Below, piece after piece: positions 1 through 8,646 of a DNA stretch of 64,000 bases. Under the pieces are notes generated by a model, which worked only from the letters and a program-made list of their open reading frames with translations, was not told where the DNA came from and made no database searches. The first letter of the stretch is position 1. Every line of letters begins with the position of its first letter. A program made the position numbers and the translations under genes. This DNA comes from Fibrobacter sp. UWT2 (GTDB lineage Bacteria > Fibrobacterota > Fibrobacteria > Fibrobacterales > Fibrobacteraceae): NCBI RefSeq assembly GCF_900142545.1, contig NZ_FRBF01000005.1:124001-188000 (forward strand), given 5' to 3'.

Positions 1-1452
1 GGCGGAATCGCCACCGTTACCGAAAAGACGGACAAGTTCAAGTTCCACATTGACGACACGTTGGAAGCGGGAGCCGGCCTTTGCAAAAAGGAACCCGTGA
101 ACATTTTGACCAAGAGCGGCCCGGCGACCATTCAGCAGCTGGTCAAGTGGGGCGTGCAATTTACCCCCTCGCCCGTCGACAAGACTCAGTTTGACTTGCA
201 CCTGGAAGGCGGCCACAGCCACCACCGCATTTTGCATGCCGCAGACCTTACGGGTAAAGAAATCATGCGTGCACTGCTTTGCGAACTGCACAAGCACAAG
301 AACATCCACTATATTGAAAACTGCTACATCAAGGACTTGATTTGCAAGGGCGAAGGCAAGGCAAAGCGTTGCGTGGGTGCAAAGATTATTCACCAGAAAA
401 CAGGCATTGTCGAAGACCTTTACGCAAAGGCTTCTATCCTTTCTACCGGCGGTGCCGGTCGTATCTGGCAGTACACCGTTTGCCCGCACGACAGCTGCGG
501 CGACGGCATGGCGATTGCGGCACGCGCAGGTGCAGCCTTGCAGGATATTGAATTCATGCAGTTCCACCCCACGAGCCTTTATGCGCCGAGCCTCAAGAAG
601 CCGTTCCTGATTTCGGAAGCGGTGCGCGGCTTTGGCGGAATCTTGAAGAACGACAAGGGCGAAGAATTCATGAACCAGGTGCACCCGCTGCACTCCCTTG
701 CACCGCGCGACATTGTGGCACGCGCCATTCACAGCGAAATGCAGCGACTGGGCAAGCCGAACATGTTTATCGACTTGAGCGGTCGCACGCCGAAAGACAT
801 CAAGAGCCACTTCCCGAACATTTACGCGAAGTGCCTCGAGGCTGGCATCGACATTACCAAGCAGTGGATTCCGGTGGTGCCGGCCGCACATTACATGTGC
901 GGAGGCGTACTGGTCGACACTTGGTCCAGGACCGAAATCAAAGGCCTGTACGCCTGCGGCGAAGTCGCCGCCACCGGCGTTCATGGCGCTAACCGCCTCG
1001 CTTCTAACTCCCTCTTGGAAAGCGTGGTATTCGCGGTGCGTGCCGTTGACAACATTTGCGAAAGCGGCCTCCTTAAAGAAAAGATTGTTCCGAGCAAGGC
1101 TAAGCCGCAAAAGGTTTCCTTCGGCAAGGCTGCTTACTGGCGCAAGCGCAAGAAGATTCTGCAAGACATGATGTGGACGCATTGCGGCATCGTGCGTACC
1201 GTGGCGGGCCTGAATCAGGGCCTCAAGGTTATCGAAGAACTAGAAAAGGACGTTGATGCAGCGATCAAGAACAAGGAAACCGAAAATCTGCATTACCTTG
1301 AATTCTTGAATGCACTTCAGGTTTCCAAGATGATTCTGATTGCAGCTCTCCACCGCAAGGAATCCCGCGGATTGCATTACATTCTGGACTACCCGAATCT
1401 GGACCCCAAGACGAAGCATCATACAATTTACTTAAAGGGGTCTGAGCGATGA
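1..1452 (+). CDS. nadB: L-aspartate oxidase, 5' end outside window
   Basis: Flavoenzyme that oxidises L-aspartate to iminoaspartate, the first step of de novo NAD synthesis, in the cytoplasm. The frame is open from base 1 (reads GGIATVTEK...), so the FAD-binding N-terminus lies upstream and the TTG at 61 is only an internal codon. Visible family signatures are STGGAGRIWQYT, SGDGMAIAARAG-type text, EFMQFHPTSLY, SEAVRGFGG, the substrate-site stretch LAPRDIVARAIHSEM, VPAAHYMCGGV, and GVHGANRLASNSLLE near the FAD. The C-terminal helical domain is complete. The last codons (Ser-Glu-Arg) and the TGA stop appear to be read from the edge of a family B repeat, so the native C-terminus may have been altered. 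Identity is firm; only the 5' boundary is missing. Confidence 0.95.
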   Translation, partial: GGIATVTEKTDKFKFHIDDTLEAGAGLCKKEPVNILTKSGPATIQQLVKWGVQFTPSPVDKTQFDLHLEGGHSHHRILHAADLTGKEIMRALLCELHKHKNIHYIENCYIKDLICKGEGKAKRCVGAKIIHQKTGIVEDLYAKASILSTGGAGRIWQYTVCPHDSCGDGMAIAARAGAALQDIEFMQFHPTSLYAPSLKKPFLISEAVRGFGGILKNDKGEEFMNQVHPLHSLAPRDIVARAIHSEMQRLGKPNMFIDLSGRTPKDIKSHFPNIYAKCLEAGIDITKQWIPVVPAAHYMCGGVLVDTWSRTEIKGLYACGEVAATGVHGANRLASNSLLESVVFAVRAVDNICESGLLKEKIVPSKAKPQKVSFGKAAYWRKRKKILQDMMWTHCGIVRTVAGLNQGLKVIEELEKDVDAAIKNKETENLHYLEFLNALQVSKMILIAALHRKESRGLHYILDYPNLDPKTKHHTIYLKGSER

Positions 1453-1515
1453 GGTTCTGAGGTATGAGCTCAAAGGGCGAAAGCCCGAGCTCAAAGCGAA
1501 GCGACCTCAAACCAA
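1441..1515. repeat. Family B heptamer/hairpin repeat
   Basis: On the plus strand the TGAGCGA, TGAGGTT, CTGAGGT and ATGAGCT heptamers run in series. They are followed by the hairpin GGGCGAAAGCCC (1475-1486) and then AAAGCGAAGCGACCTCAAACC-type text in inverse orientation. It fills the 75-bp gap between nadB and the kinase and contributes the nadB stop codon. The same module recurs near 28.7, 34.2 and 35.3 kb. Confidence 0.75.
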
Positions 1516-1527
1516 AACATTTGATTT

Positions 1528-2592
1528 ATGAGCGAAGCGAAGAATACAAGACCTTCAAAGATTGGTGGATATACTCCTACGCAGGAATTAGGTTCCGGCG
1601 CGATGGGTCAGCTGTGGCTCTGTCACGACAAGTCGCTAGACCGAATGGTCGTGGTCAAGCAGATGCAGCAGGACATCGAAGATAGCGATGTAAACGTCCG
1701 CCGCTTTATGCAAGAGGGTAACATTCTCGCACACCTGAACCATCCGGCTATTACCAAGCCCTACGCCTTGTGGAAAGAAAAAGACGGCAAGCTTTCGCTC
1801 TCCATGGAATTTGTGCACGGGCTTACGCTCCGCCAGATTTTAGACAAAGTGCCGCAGCCGCCTCTCTGGGTGGTGCTGAACATTTTGCATGAAATTCTTT
1901 GCGCCTTGGGCGAAGCCCACCGCAAGGGAATCGTGCATCGCGACCTGAAACCCGCAAACATCATGGTCGACAACGACGGTCGCGTGCACCTGCTGGACTT
2001 TGGCATCGCCCACACCGAAAATCCGCTCAAGTTCAACAAGGGCGAAGACGCCGAACGCCTCACGCAAACGGGCGCCATCCTCGGTACTGTCACTTACATG
2101 AGCCCCGAGCAAACCGTCGGTGAAGAAGCGACTCCTGCTTCGGACTTGTTCGCGATCGGCATCATCGCCAGCGAAATGCTCCTGGGCCAGAATCTGTTCC
2201 GCGGCACAAGTTTTAGCGACACACTCACGCGCATCCAAAAGCTGCGTGTTACCGAGAAAGCCTTTAGCAAGGAACTCCCCCGCCGCTTAAGAAAGCTGAT
2301 CGAACGAATGCTCCAGAAGGATCCGCGCAAGCGCCCGCTCACTGCCTTCGATGCCGCCGAGCAAGTTTCGCAAGTCATGCGAAACTTCCCCCGCGACATG
2401 GTCCCTTACATGGCCATGTGGATTTACGCTATTAAGGATTCTATCAAGCAAAAGACAGAATCTATTGACGAAACGCTTTTTACTGAACCCCCGGTCTACC
2501 CCACTCACACAAAGTTCCTGATGTTCAAGGGATTCTGCATGGGTGCATTGGCCGGTTCCTTAATTTGTTTTTTGATTACACGATTTATCTAA
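1528..2592 (+). CDS. Membrane-anchored PknB-like serine/threonine protein kinase
   Basis: Hanks-type kinase of 354 residues. Visible motifs in order are the glycine-rich loop ELGSGAMGQLW (about residue 20), the catalytic lysine in VVVKQM, the HRDLKPANIM catalytic loop (about 137-147), LLDFGIA (DFG), and GTVTYMSPEQ in the activation segment. The kinase domain covers roughly residues 15-280. A hydrophobic helix at the very C-terminus (MGALAGSLICFLITRFI) would anchor it in the inner membrane, with no extracytoplasmic sensor domain such as PASTA. No strong Shine-Dalgarno sequence precedes the ATG; the upstream gap is occupied by a family B repeat. A CvpA-like membrane protein follows after 23 bp and may be cotranscribed. 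Substrates cannot be deduced. Confidence 0.9.
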   Translation: MSEAKNTRPSKIGGYTPTQELGSGAMGQLWLCHDKSLDRMVVVKQMQQDIEDSDVNVRRFMQEGNILAHLNHPAITKPYALWKEKDGKLSLSMEFVHGLTLRQILDKVPQPPLWVVLNILHEILCALGEAHRKGIVHRDLKPANIMVDNDGRVHLLDFGIAHTENPLKFNKGEDAERLTQTGAILGTVTYMSPEQTVGEEATPASDLFAIGIIASEMLLGQNLFRGTSFSDTLTRIQKLRVTEKAFSKELPRRLRKLIERMLQKDPRKRPLTAFDAAEQVSQVMRNFPRDMVPYMAMWIYAIKDSIKQKTESIDETLFTEPPVYPTHTKFLMFKGFCMGALAGSLICFLITRFI

Positions 2593-2615
2593 AACCTATT
2601 TAAAACAAATTTTCT

Positions 2616-3275
2616 ATGAACGCCATCGATATCGTCTGCCTCATCATCATCCTGTTCTTAATGTTACTGGGACTGTGGCACGGCTTTTTCCGAGGAATTT
2701 TCCGCTTAATCGCCTGGGCTTCAGGCATTCTGGGCGCTTACTTTGCGTGCGGCTTGCTGGCCGACTTTATTTCGAACACGTTGCAGGCTAGCGCATTTTC
2801 GACAAAGCTCGTTTGCATGTGCATCGGCTTCTTGGTCCCGTTCTTGCTTTTCTTGTTTATCGGGCACTTTTTGCAGCACATTACCGAAGGTACGACCGTA
2901 GGCAAAGCCGACCGCATTCTCGGCGGAATTTTCGGAGTCATCAAGGCGTTGCTCATTTGCTTTGTGCTGCTCACGATTTTGCACCTGTTCCCGTTCGGCG
3001 GAATCATCCCCGAAACCCGCAACAGCGCCTTCTCCTACGAAGCCTACAAGGCGACCATCGAGATGATGGGTTATTCTTCGGAGCCGGTGGATCTTTTGGA
3101 AGTCGCCGAGAAGAAGGCTAGCGAGGTCGTGAAGAACGCAACGGACAAGGCTGCAGAAAAAGCCGCGGAAGCCGCTAAAGATGCCGCTGACAAGGCAGTT
3201 GAAAAGGCAACCGAAGCGGCTAAGGAAACAGTGAAAGGCGCTGTAAGCAACGCTGTGGATTCGCTCAAGAAATAG
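2616..3275 (+). CDS. CvpA family membrane protein with LEA-like C-terminal tail
   Basis: The N-terminal 140 residues carry four hydrophobic helices, beginning with MNAIDIVCLIIILFLMLLG and then a short GFFRGIFRLIAWASGI segment, as in CvpA (colicin V production) proteins. After about residue 150 the protein becomes an Ala/Lys/Glu-rich amphipathic helix with near-repeats such as DKAAEKAAEAAKDAADKAVE, resembling LEA-type 11-mer repeats. CvpA itself has no settled biochemical role; links to envelope stability are known for the family. It lies 23 bp behind the kinase gene. Its 3' end overlaps the end of the convergent deaminase gene by 11 bp. The family call is reasonable; function is unknown. Confidence 0.75.
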   Translation: MNAIDIVCLIIILFLMLLGLWHGFFRGIFRLIAWASGILGAYFACGLLADFISNTLQASAFSTKLVCMCIGFLVPFLLFLFIGHFLQHITEGTTVGKADRILGGIFGVIKALLICFVLLTILHLFPFGGIIPETRNSAFSYEAYKATIEMMGYSSEPVDLLEVAEKKASEVVKNATDKAAEKAAEAAKDAADKAVEKATEAAKETVKGAVSNAVDSLKK

Positions 3276-4515
3276 CGTACTTCCGCGCGTCCTTGATGAC
3301 GTCTTCTTCACCGTCGACGTGATGATTGCGCATCACGAACTTGCCATTACAGATAACTGAATGAATGGCGCTGGAATCCCCTGCGTACACCCAGTTGCTG
3401 ACCAAGTTATAGTTCGGCACCAGGCGCTCATTCTTGAGGTCAATCAGCAAGGCGTCCGCCAAGAAGTCTTCGGCGATCAGCCCCGCCGGAATTCCATAAG
3501 CGAGAGCCGTATTCCAAGTCGCCATTTCAAGCGCCTCAATCGCCGGTAGCGATTCCGCCTTGCCAGTCTTCGGCTCCACCTTCGCCAGCAGCGAAATCAG
3601 CTTCATTTCTTCGTGCATGTCGAGGTTGTTATTCGACGAGGCACCGTCGGTACCAAGCCCCACGAGCACGCCGCTATCCAGCAGCGCATTCACCTTCGGG
3701 ATGCCGCTACTGAGCTTTAAGTTCGAGCACGGATTCAGAATCGCCGCCGATTCCGATTCGGCCATCAGCGACATTTCATATTCGTTCAGATGAACGCAGT
3801 GCGCGCCGACAAAGTTTTCGCCGAGAATCCCCCACTTATCGAGGAGTTCTACGGGAGTGCATCCATACTGCTTTTTGCAATCCTTGACTTCCTTAAGCGT
3901 TTCAGACAAATGAGTGTGCAGAATGTAGTTTTCTTCGCGCGCCACTTTCGCGCAGCGCTTGAAGATTTTTTCACCGACGGTGTAAATGCTGTGCGGCATC
4001 ACCGCAAGCTTGACGCGGTCCGATTCCAGGCGGTGATCCCGCAGGAACTTGAAGTTTTCTTCGATATGTTCGGGAGTATCGAGGTTCTCGGCAATCGTCA
4101 CGCCGATCGCCGCGCGGATTCCCATTTCTTTGACGACCTTCATGGTGACTTCGCGACGCCAGTACATGTCCGAAAAAAATACCGTTCCGGACTTGATCAT
4201 TTCAAGCACGGCAAGGCGCGTTCCGATTTCGATATCTTTGGCGGTAAGCTTCGCCTCGAACGGCCAAATGTATTCCGTGAGCCACTTTTGCAGCGGCATG
4301 TCGTCGGCATAGCCACGCAACAGCGTCATGGCGGCATGCGTATGACCATTGTAGAACGGCGGAATAATCGCCAATCCGTCGCAATTTAACACTTCGGCAT
4401 TTTCGTAATCGCGCTTGGAAAGTTCGCGGCCGACCTTCGCAAATTTCTTCCCGGAGATTAACAAATCTTGTTTCTTGCCCTGAAATAGTACAGATTGGAG
4501 TATCGTTTTTGCCAT
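3265..4515 (-). CDS. mtaD: 5'-methylthioadenosine/S-adenosylhomocysteine deaminase, amidohydrolase family
   Basis: Zinc amidohydrolase of 416 residues predicted to deaminate SAH and/or 5'-methylthioadenosine (to inosyl products) in the cytoplasm. Signatures visible are NGHTHAAMTLLRGYADDMPL followed by WL..YIWPFEAK, typical of MtaD-type enzymes and holding the HxH metal pair. They are followed by the His in ILHTHLSET, the His in GAHCVHL, and the metal/catalytic Asp in GLGTDGASSNNNLDM. Length matches the family (about 420-440). It is convergent with the CvpA gene and divergent from the GGDEF gene, so it is probably monocistronic. A guanine or cytosine deaminase is the main alternative; the substrate assignment rests on the N-terminal signature. 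Confidence 0.85.
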   Translation of the reverse strand: MAKTILQSVLFQGKKQDLLISGKKFAKVGRELSKRDYENAEVLNCDGLAIIPPFYNGHTHAAMTLLRGYADDMPLQKWLTEYIWPFEAKLTAKDIEIGTRLAVLEMIKSGTVFFSDMYWRREVTMKVVKEMGIRAAIGVTIAENLDTPEHIEENFKFLRDHRLESDRVKLAVMPHSIYTVGEKIFKRCAKVAREENYILHTHLSETLKEVKDCKKQYGCTPVELLDKWGILGENFVGAHCVHLNEYEMSLMAESESAAILNPCSNLKLSSGIPKVNALLDSGVLVGLGTDGASSNNNLDMHEEMKLISLLAKVEPKTGKAESLPAIEALEMATWNTALAYGIPAGLIAEDFLADALLIDLKNERLVPNYNLVSNWVYAGDSSAIHSVICNGKFVMRNHHVDGEEDVIKDARKYAIS

Positions 4516-4585
4516 AAATGCTCGCTTTTCGCCTCGTTTTTCCTAAAAATATAAATTATAAAAAGCTATTTGAGCATTTTTTGTA

Positions 4586-4597
4586 TATAATTATGGT
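4586..4597 (+). promoter_or_regulatory. Candidate -10 box placing the transcript start at the ATG
   Basis: TATAAT at 4586-4591 ends 6 bp before the GGDEF start codon at 4598, and no ribosome-binding site fits between them. If it is used, the mRNA would be leaderless. No convincing -35 box lies 16-18 bp upstream. A very similar sequence (TATATAATTATGGTATGAG here, TATATATTTATGGCATGAG there) precedes the gene at 44938. Confidence 0.4.
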
Positions 4598-5593
4598 ATG
4601 AGCAACTACGAGTTGGAAACATTGCCCATCTCCAGGGCAGAATTTCAGCGACTAGAAATTTTCAAGAACGTCGCTTTCGAAAGCTTGGCGGGTTACCTGC
4701 TAGGCTGTAAAACGATTTACCCCGCACCGGGCACTTTACTCATTGACCCGGAGCAACCGCAGAGGCGGCTCCTGGTGCTTTTGGAAGGCCTCATGGAAGT
4801 GCAGGTGGAATCGCAAGGCGGCATTTTCAAGAACGATATTCAGGCCGGACACTGTGCCGGCGAAATGTCCATTTTCGAAAACGTGAAGCCCAGCGCCAAG
4901 GTGTATGCCAAGGCGAATTGCAAGATTCTGATTATCGAAGCGGACACGGCGCTCGCCATGCTGAACGCTTCGCACGACCTTTGCTTGAATTTTTTGCAGA
5001 TTCTAAGCAACCGCATTCGCAACAGCAACAAGATGGTTTGCGAAGAAGAATACCACATTCGCTGCATCGAAGAAAACGCGAAGGTGGACGCCCTGACGGG
5101 CCTCCATAACCGCCGCTGGCTCGAAGAAATGTACACCCGCGAACTCAAGCGTAGTAACGCGGGTAACTTGCACCTTTCGGCGTTCATGGTGGACATCGAC
5201 CACTTCAAACGAATCAACGACACTTACGGGCATCTCGTGGGCGACCAGGTGCTGATTGCAGTCGCCAAGGCGATTCTTGAATGCTTGCGCCCCACCGACA
5301 TGCCCGTGCGTTACGGCGGCGAGGAATTCACCATATTCCTGCCGGGAACGAGCGTCGAGAACGCAAAGATTGTCGGCGAAAGGCTGCGTGCCGCCATCGA
5401 GGCGTTGCCGATTCCGCTGCCCAACGGCGAGAAGCTTTCGGTGACGGTGAGTGTCGGCTTTACCGAGCGTAAAAACGAAGACACCGTCGAGGCGATTATT
5501 AAACGCGCCGACGATGCTCTTTACTTCGCCAAGGAATCAGGACGCAACCGAGTGTGCTTGAATCTTGGCGATGACACGATGTTTTTGTTTTAA
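4598..5593 (+). CDS. Cyclic-nucleotide-binding domain plus GGDEF diguanylate cyclase
   Basis: A 331-residue cytoplasmic signalling protein. Residues about 20-140 form a cNMP-binding/CRP-like beta-barrel (LLVLLEGLMEVQVESQGG..., HCAGEMSIFENVKPSAKVYAK). Residues about 165-325 form a GGDEF domain beginning DALTGLHNRRWLEEMY, with the active-site signature RYGGEEFTIFLPG and the NDTYGHLVGDQVL substrate-binding stretch. The GGEEF form is catalytically competent, so it should make cyclic di-GMP. An RxxD inhibitory site just before the motif (CLRPTDMPVRYGGEEF) is plausible but not certain. There is no membrane segment. The gene stands alone, facing away from mtaD. What nucleotide the N-terminal domain binds cannot be read from sequence. 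Confidence 0.93.
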   Translation: MSNYELETLPISRAEFQRLEIFKNVAFESLAGYLLGCKTIYPAPGTLLIDPEQPQRRLLVLLEGLMEVQVESQGGIFKNDIQAGHCAGEMSIFENVKPSAKVYAKANCKILIIEADTALAMLNASHDLCLNFLQILSNRIRNSNKMVCEEEYHIRCIEENAKVDALTGLHNRRWLEEMYTRELKRSNAGNLHLSAFMVDIDHFKRINDTYGHLVGDQVLIAVAKAILECLRPTDMPVRYGGEEFTIFLPGTSVENAKIVGERLRAAIEALPIPLPNGEKLSVTVSVGFTERKNEDTVEAIIKRADDALYFAKESGRNRVCLNLGDDTMFLF

Positions 5594-5615
5594 AAACAGC
5601 TCATAGCTCACTGCT

Positions 5616-6905
5616 CTAAAGACGCTTCAGGACCGCTGCAGCGTGGTGAATGAAGCCTTCTTCAGTAGCGACGGCGGCGATCGCCTTCGCATTCTTCTTG
5701 ATAGCTTTTTCGCTGTAGCGGATGATGCTCATGCGCTTTAAGAAGTCGTACACACCGAGCGGGCTAAAAAAACGGCCCGTGCCGTTAGTAGGCAGCACAT
5801 GGTTGGGGCCTGCAAAGTAGTCGCCCACCGGTTCGCTGGACCACGGACCGATAAACACGGCGCCAGCGTTTTCAATCTGGGCGGCCATGGATTCAGCTTC
5901 GGCGGTCATGACTTCCAAATGTTCCGGAGCGATGCGGTTCGCGATTTCTACACCGTCGAACCAATCCTTCACCACCAAGATGCGGCCGAAGTTGCCGAGC
6001 ACCTTTTCGAGGAGTTCACGCTTCGGAGAATTTTCCACCTGCACGTCAACGCAAGCAGAAATCATCTGGGCGGTTTCCATGTTGTCGGTAATGCAAATAG
6101 CGGCTTCAAAGCCAGAACCGTGTTCGGCCTGGCTCAAAAGGTCTGCAGCGACAAAGTCCGGATCGCAAGTGTTGTCGGCCATCACGAGCACTTCGGAGGG
6201 ACCAGCGACCATGTCGATATCCACGATACCGAAGACTTCCTTCTTGGCGATAGCGGCAAAAACGTTACCCGGGCCGACGATCTTGTCGACGCGTTCCACA
6301 ACCGTCTTGCCCTTGGCATCCTTCGCGCCGTAAGCGAGCAAGCCGATGGCCTGAGCACCACCAATGTGGTAGACTTCAGTAATGCCGAGTTCCTGCAGCA
6401 CGAATGCCACGGCGCGGTTGATTTCGCCCTTGATTGGCGTCACCACCACGATGTCCTGCACGCCCGCGACAAGCGCCGGCACTGCATTCATAATCACCGT
6501 ACTCGGATAAATGCCTGCACCACCCGGCACGTAGAGACCAACGCGCTTCATCGGGCGAATGCGCTGACCGAGTACCACTCCGTCAGCCCCTTCCATCAAC
6601 CAGGATTCTTCCATCTGATTCTTGTGGAAGTCACGCACGTTCTTGATGGCCTGCTTGAGGGCCTTCTGGAGTTCCTTGGGGCACTTGGCGGCAGACTTTG
6701 CAATGGCAGACGCCGGCACGCGAATGTTCTTGCCCTTAAGGCCATCGAACTTCTGGGCGTATTCAGTTGCCTTGGCGATGCCGCCCTTCTTGATGTCGGC
6801 AAGGATGTTCATCACCTTGTCGTGAATTTCTTTAGACGGGGCGACTTCGCGCCCGCAGATGCGTTCAATTTCAGCAGATTTCGGATTTACTTTTGTAATA
6901 ATCAT
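5616..6905 (-). CDS. hisD: Histidinol dehydrogenase
   Basis: Zinc- and NAD-dependent enzyme (429 residues, normal length) that converts L-histidinol to histidine in the last two steps of histidine synthesis. Visible residues are the nucleotide-site stretch PGGAGIYPSTVIMNAVPA, the SQAEHGSG zinc ligands Gln/His, the catalytic Glu-His pair in IAPEHLEVM, the zinc Asp in GDYFAGPNHVLPT, and the last zinc His in EGFIHHAAA. It is not in a his operon here; cimA lies upstream in the same direction. The 40-bp gap between them is filled by a family A repeat array that runs up to the ATG and leaves no Shine-Dalgarno sequence, only a pyrimidine-rich leader on the coding strand. Confidence 0.97.
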   Translation of the reverse strand: MIITKVNPKSAEIERICGREVAPSKEIHDKVMNILADIKKGGIAKATEYAQKFDGLKGKNIRVPASAIAKSAAKCPKELQKALKQAIKNVRDFHKNQMEESWLMEGADGVVLGQRIRPMKRVGLYVPGGAGIYPSTVIMNAVPALVAGVQDIVVVTPIKGEINRAVAFVLQELGITEVYHIGGAQAIGLLAYGAKDAKGKTVVERVDKIVGPGNVFAAIAKKEVFGIVDIDMVAGPSEVLVMADNTCDPDFVAADLLSQAEHGSGFEAAICITDNMETAQMISACVDVQVENSPKRELLEKVLGNFGRILVVKDWFDGVEIANRIAPEHLEVMTAEAESMAAQIENAGAVFIGPWSSEPVGDYFAGPNHVLPTNGTGRFFSPLGVYDFLKRMSIIRYSEKAIKKNAKAIAAVATEEGFIHHAAAVLKRL

Positions 6906-6938
6906 AGTAGACAGTAGGAAGTAGGAAGTAGACAGTGG
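6905..6938. repeat. Family A heptamer array (cimA-hisD gap)
   Basis: Array of GTAGACA, GTAGGAA, GTAGGAA and GTAGACA heptamers ending GTGG, read on the plus strand. It occupies almost the whole gap between the cimA stop (6946) and the hisD start (6905). Transcribed from the minus strand it becomes a CUUCCUAC-type leader directly before the hisD ATG. Confidence 0.85.
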
Positions 6939-6945
6939 TTTGTGA

Positions 6946-8637
6946 TTAGAGACCTGCGGCGCGTTTCACTTGGCGTTTCGTTAATTTCTTTTGCTTCGCC
7001 GGAGCAGGTTCCTCTTTGGGCTTGGCCGGTTCAACAGGCTTCACGTCCAGATGCTTGTAAGCACCTTCGATGACCTTGTTGTCCACCAGAATCTTGTAGG
7101 TGAGGCCATCCACAAAAGCCATCCAAGATGCTTCGATGATGTTGCTCGAAACACCGACCACGTTCCAGTAGCCCTTTTCGTCGCCGAAGGTCGTCCACAC
7201 GCGAACCGTCGCGTCAGAAGCAACCTTGCTTCCGAGCACGCGCACCTTATAGTCGTCGAGCTTGACCTTCGCCATGTTCGGGAAGAACGGGAGCAGCGCC
7301 TTACGGAGAGCCGCATCCAAAGCGTTCACCGGGCCGTCACCTTCGCTCACCTGATGGCTAATCTTGTCGCCAATCTGGAGCTTGACTGTCGCCTGCGACA
7401 CCGAAACGCCCTGCGGCGTCTTGTCTTCGATGACGCGGTAGTTCAGCACCTTGAACGGTTCCTTGACCATTCCCAAGTGGCGGTACACGAGCATCTTGAA
7501 GCTTGCTTCGGCGCTGTCGAAATGCCAGCCGGCGTTTTCGCGTTCCTTGATGAGCGAAAGCAGACTTGCCACCACCGGGTCCTTCTTGTCGATGCCCGGC
7601 TTAATGGCCTTAAGTTTTTCCACAACGAGAGAGCCGCCGGCCTGGTCACTGGTGACGAACACGCGGTCGTTACCGACGGCGTGCGGGTCGATGTGTTCAA
7701 AGCTGCGGGACACCTTCATCACACCGTCGATGTGAGCGCCGCCCTTATGGGCAAAGGCTGCATCGCCAACGTACGGGGCGTGAGCATCGCTCGGCAAGTT
7801 CACAATCTGGTCCACGTTGCTGCTCAACTGACGAAGGCGAGCAATCTTTTTAGCAGCGAAGAACTTCGCACCCATTTTGAAGTGGAGGTCGGCAGCGATG
7901 GTCGTGAGGTTTGCGTTACCGCAACGTTCACCGTAACCGTTCACCACGCCCTGCACCATAGTCGCACCGCTCTTCACGGCATAAATGCTGTTGCACACGC
8001 CAAGGCCGGCATCGTTATGCACATGAATACCGATAGGTGTAGAAACATGCTTCTTCACGTCCTTCACGATTTCTTCGAGTTCCCACGGCATGGTTCCGCC
8101 GTTGGTGTCGCAAAGCACGATAAAGTCGGCATGGCCGAGTTCTGCAGCCTTGAGTGTTTCCAAGGCGTACTGCGGATTGGCCTTGTAGCCGTCAAAGAAA
8201 TGTTCCGCATCGTAAATCACCTCTTCGGAATGTTCCTTGAGGTACGCCACCGAAGACTCGATCATGTCGAGGTTTTCTTCGAGGGTCGTGCGAATCACGT
8301 CGGTCACGTGCAAGTCCCAGCTCTTGCCGAAAATCGTCTTGACCGGAGCGCCAGACTTAACGAGAGCCTGCAGCAGCGGGTCCTTTTCGGGGAGCACCTT
8401 GGGGCGACGCGTCGAACCGAAGGCAGCAATCTTCGCATGCTTCAGCTTGACTTCCTTAATCTTCTGGAAGAATTCTTCGTCGGTGGGGTTGCTGGGGTTC
8501 GGCCAGCCGCCTTCGATGTAGTCAAAGCCGAAATGGTCCAGAATACGTGCAATCTGCAGCTTGTCTGCAAGAGAAAGACTGATTTTACGGTCCTGGTTAC
8601 CGTCGCGGAGAGTCGTGTCGTAGAGAAAAACTTTCAT
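6946..8637 (-). CDS. cimA: (R)-citramalate synthase
   Basis: HMGL-like Claisen-condensation enzyme of 563 residues predicted to join pyruvate and acetyl-CoA to citramalate, the entry to the threonine-independent isoleucine route. N-terminal LYDTTLRDGNQ and YIEGGWPNPSNPTDEEFF are the CimA form of the 2-isopropylmalate synthase signature. The metal-binding HVHNDAGLGVCNS and GYGERCGNANL follow. The C-terminal LeuA-type regulatory dimer domain (about 400-530) suggests isoleucine feedback. The protein ends in a Lys/Pro/Ala tail (EPAPAKQKKLTKRQVKR) not typical of the family. The distinction from LeuA rests on the N-terminal GGWP-type motif. It is 9 bp downstream of the BY-kinase stop-start junction and is probably transcribed with hisD. 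Confidence 0.9.
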   Translation of the reverse strand: MKVFLYDTTLRDGNQDRKISLSLADKLQIARILDHFGFDYIEGGWPNPSNPTDEEFFQKIKEVKLKHAKIAAFGSTRRPKVLPEKDPLLQALVKSGAPVKTIFGKSWDLHVTDVIRTTLEENLDMIESSVAYLKEHSEEVIYDAEHFFDGYKANPQYALETLKAAELGHADFIVLCDTNGGTMPWELEEIVKDVKKHVSTPIGIHVHNDAGLGVCNSIYAVKSGATMVQGVVNGYGERCGNANLTTIAADLHFKMGAKFFAAKKIARLRQLSSNVDQIVNLPSDAHAPYVGDAAFAHKGGAHIDGVMKVSRSFEHIDPHAVGNDRVFVTSDQAGGSLVVEKLKAIKPGIDKKDPVVASLLSLIKERENAGWHFDSAEASFKMLVYRHLGMVKEPFKVLNYRVIEDKTPQGVSVSQATVKLQIGDKISHQVSEGDGPVNALDAALRKALLPFFPNMAKVKLDDYKVRVLGSKVASDATVRVWTTFGDEKGYWNVVGVSSNIIEASWMAFVDGLTYKILVDNKVIEGAYKHLDVKPVEPAKPKEEPAPAKQKKLTKRQVKRAAGL

Positions 8638-8646
8638 GAGTTGTAA

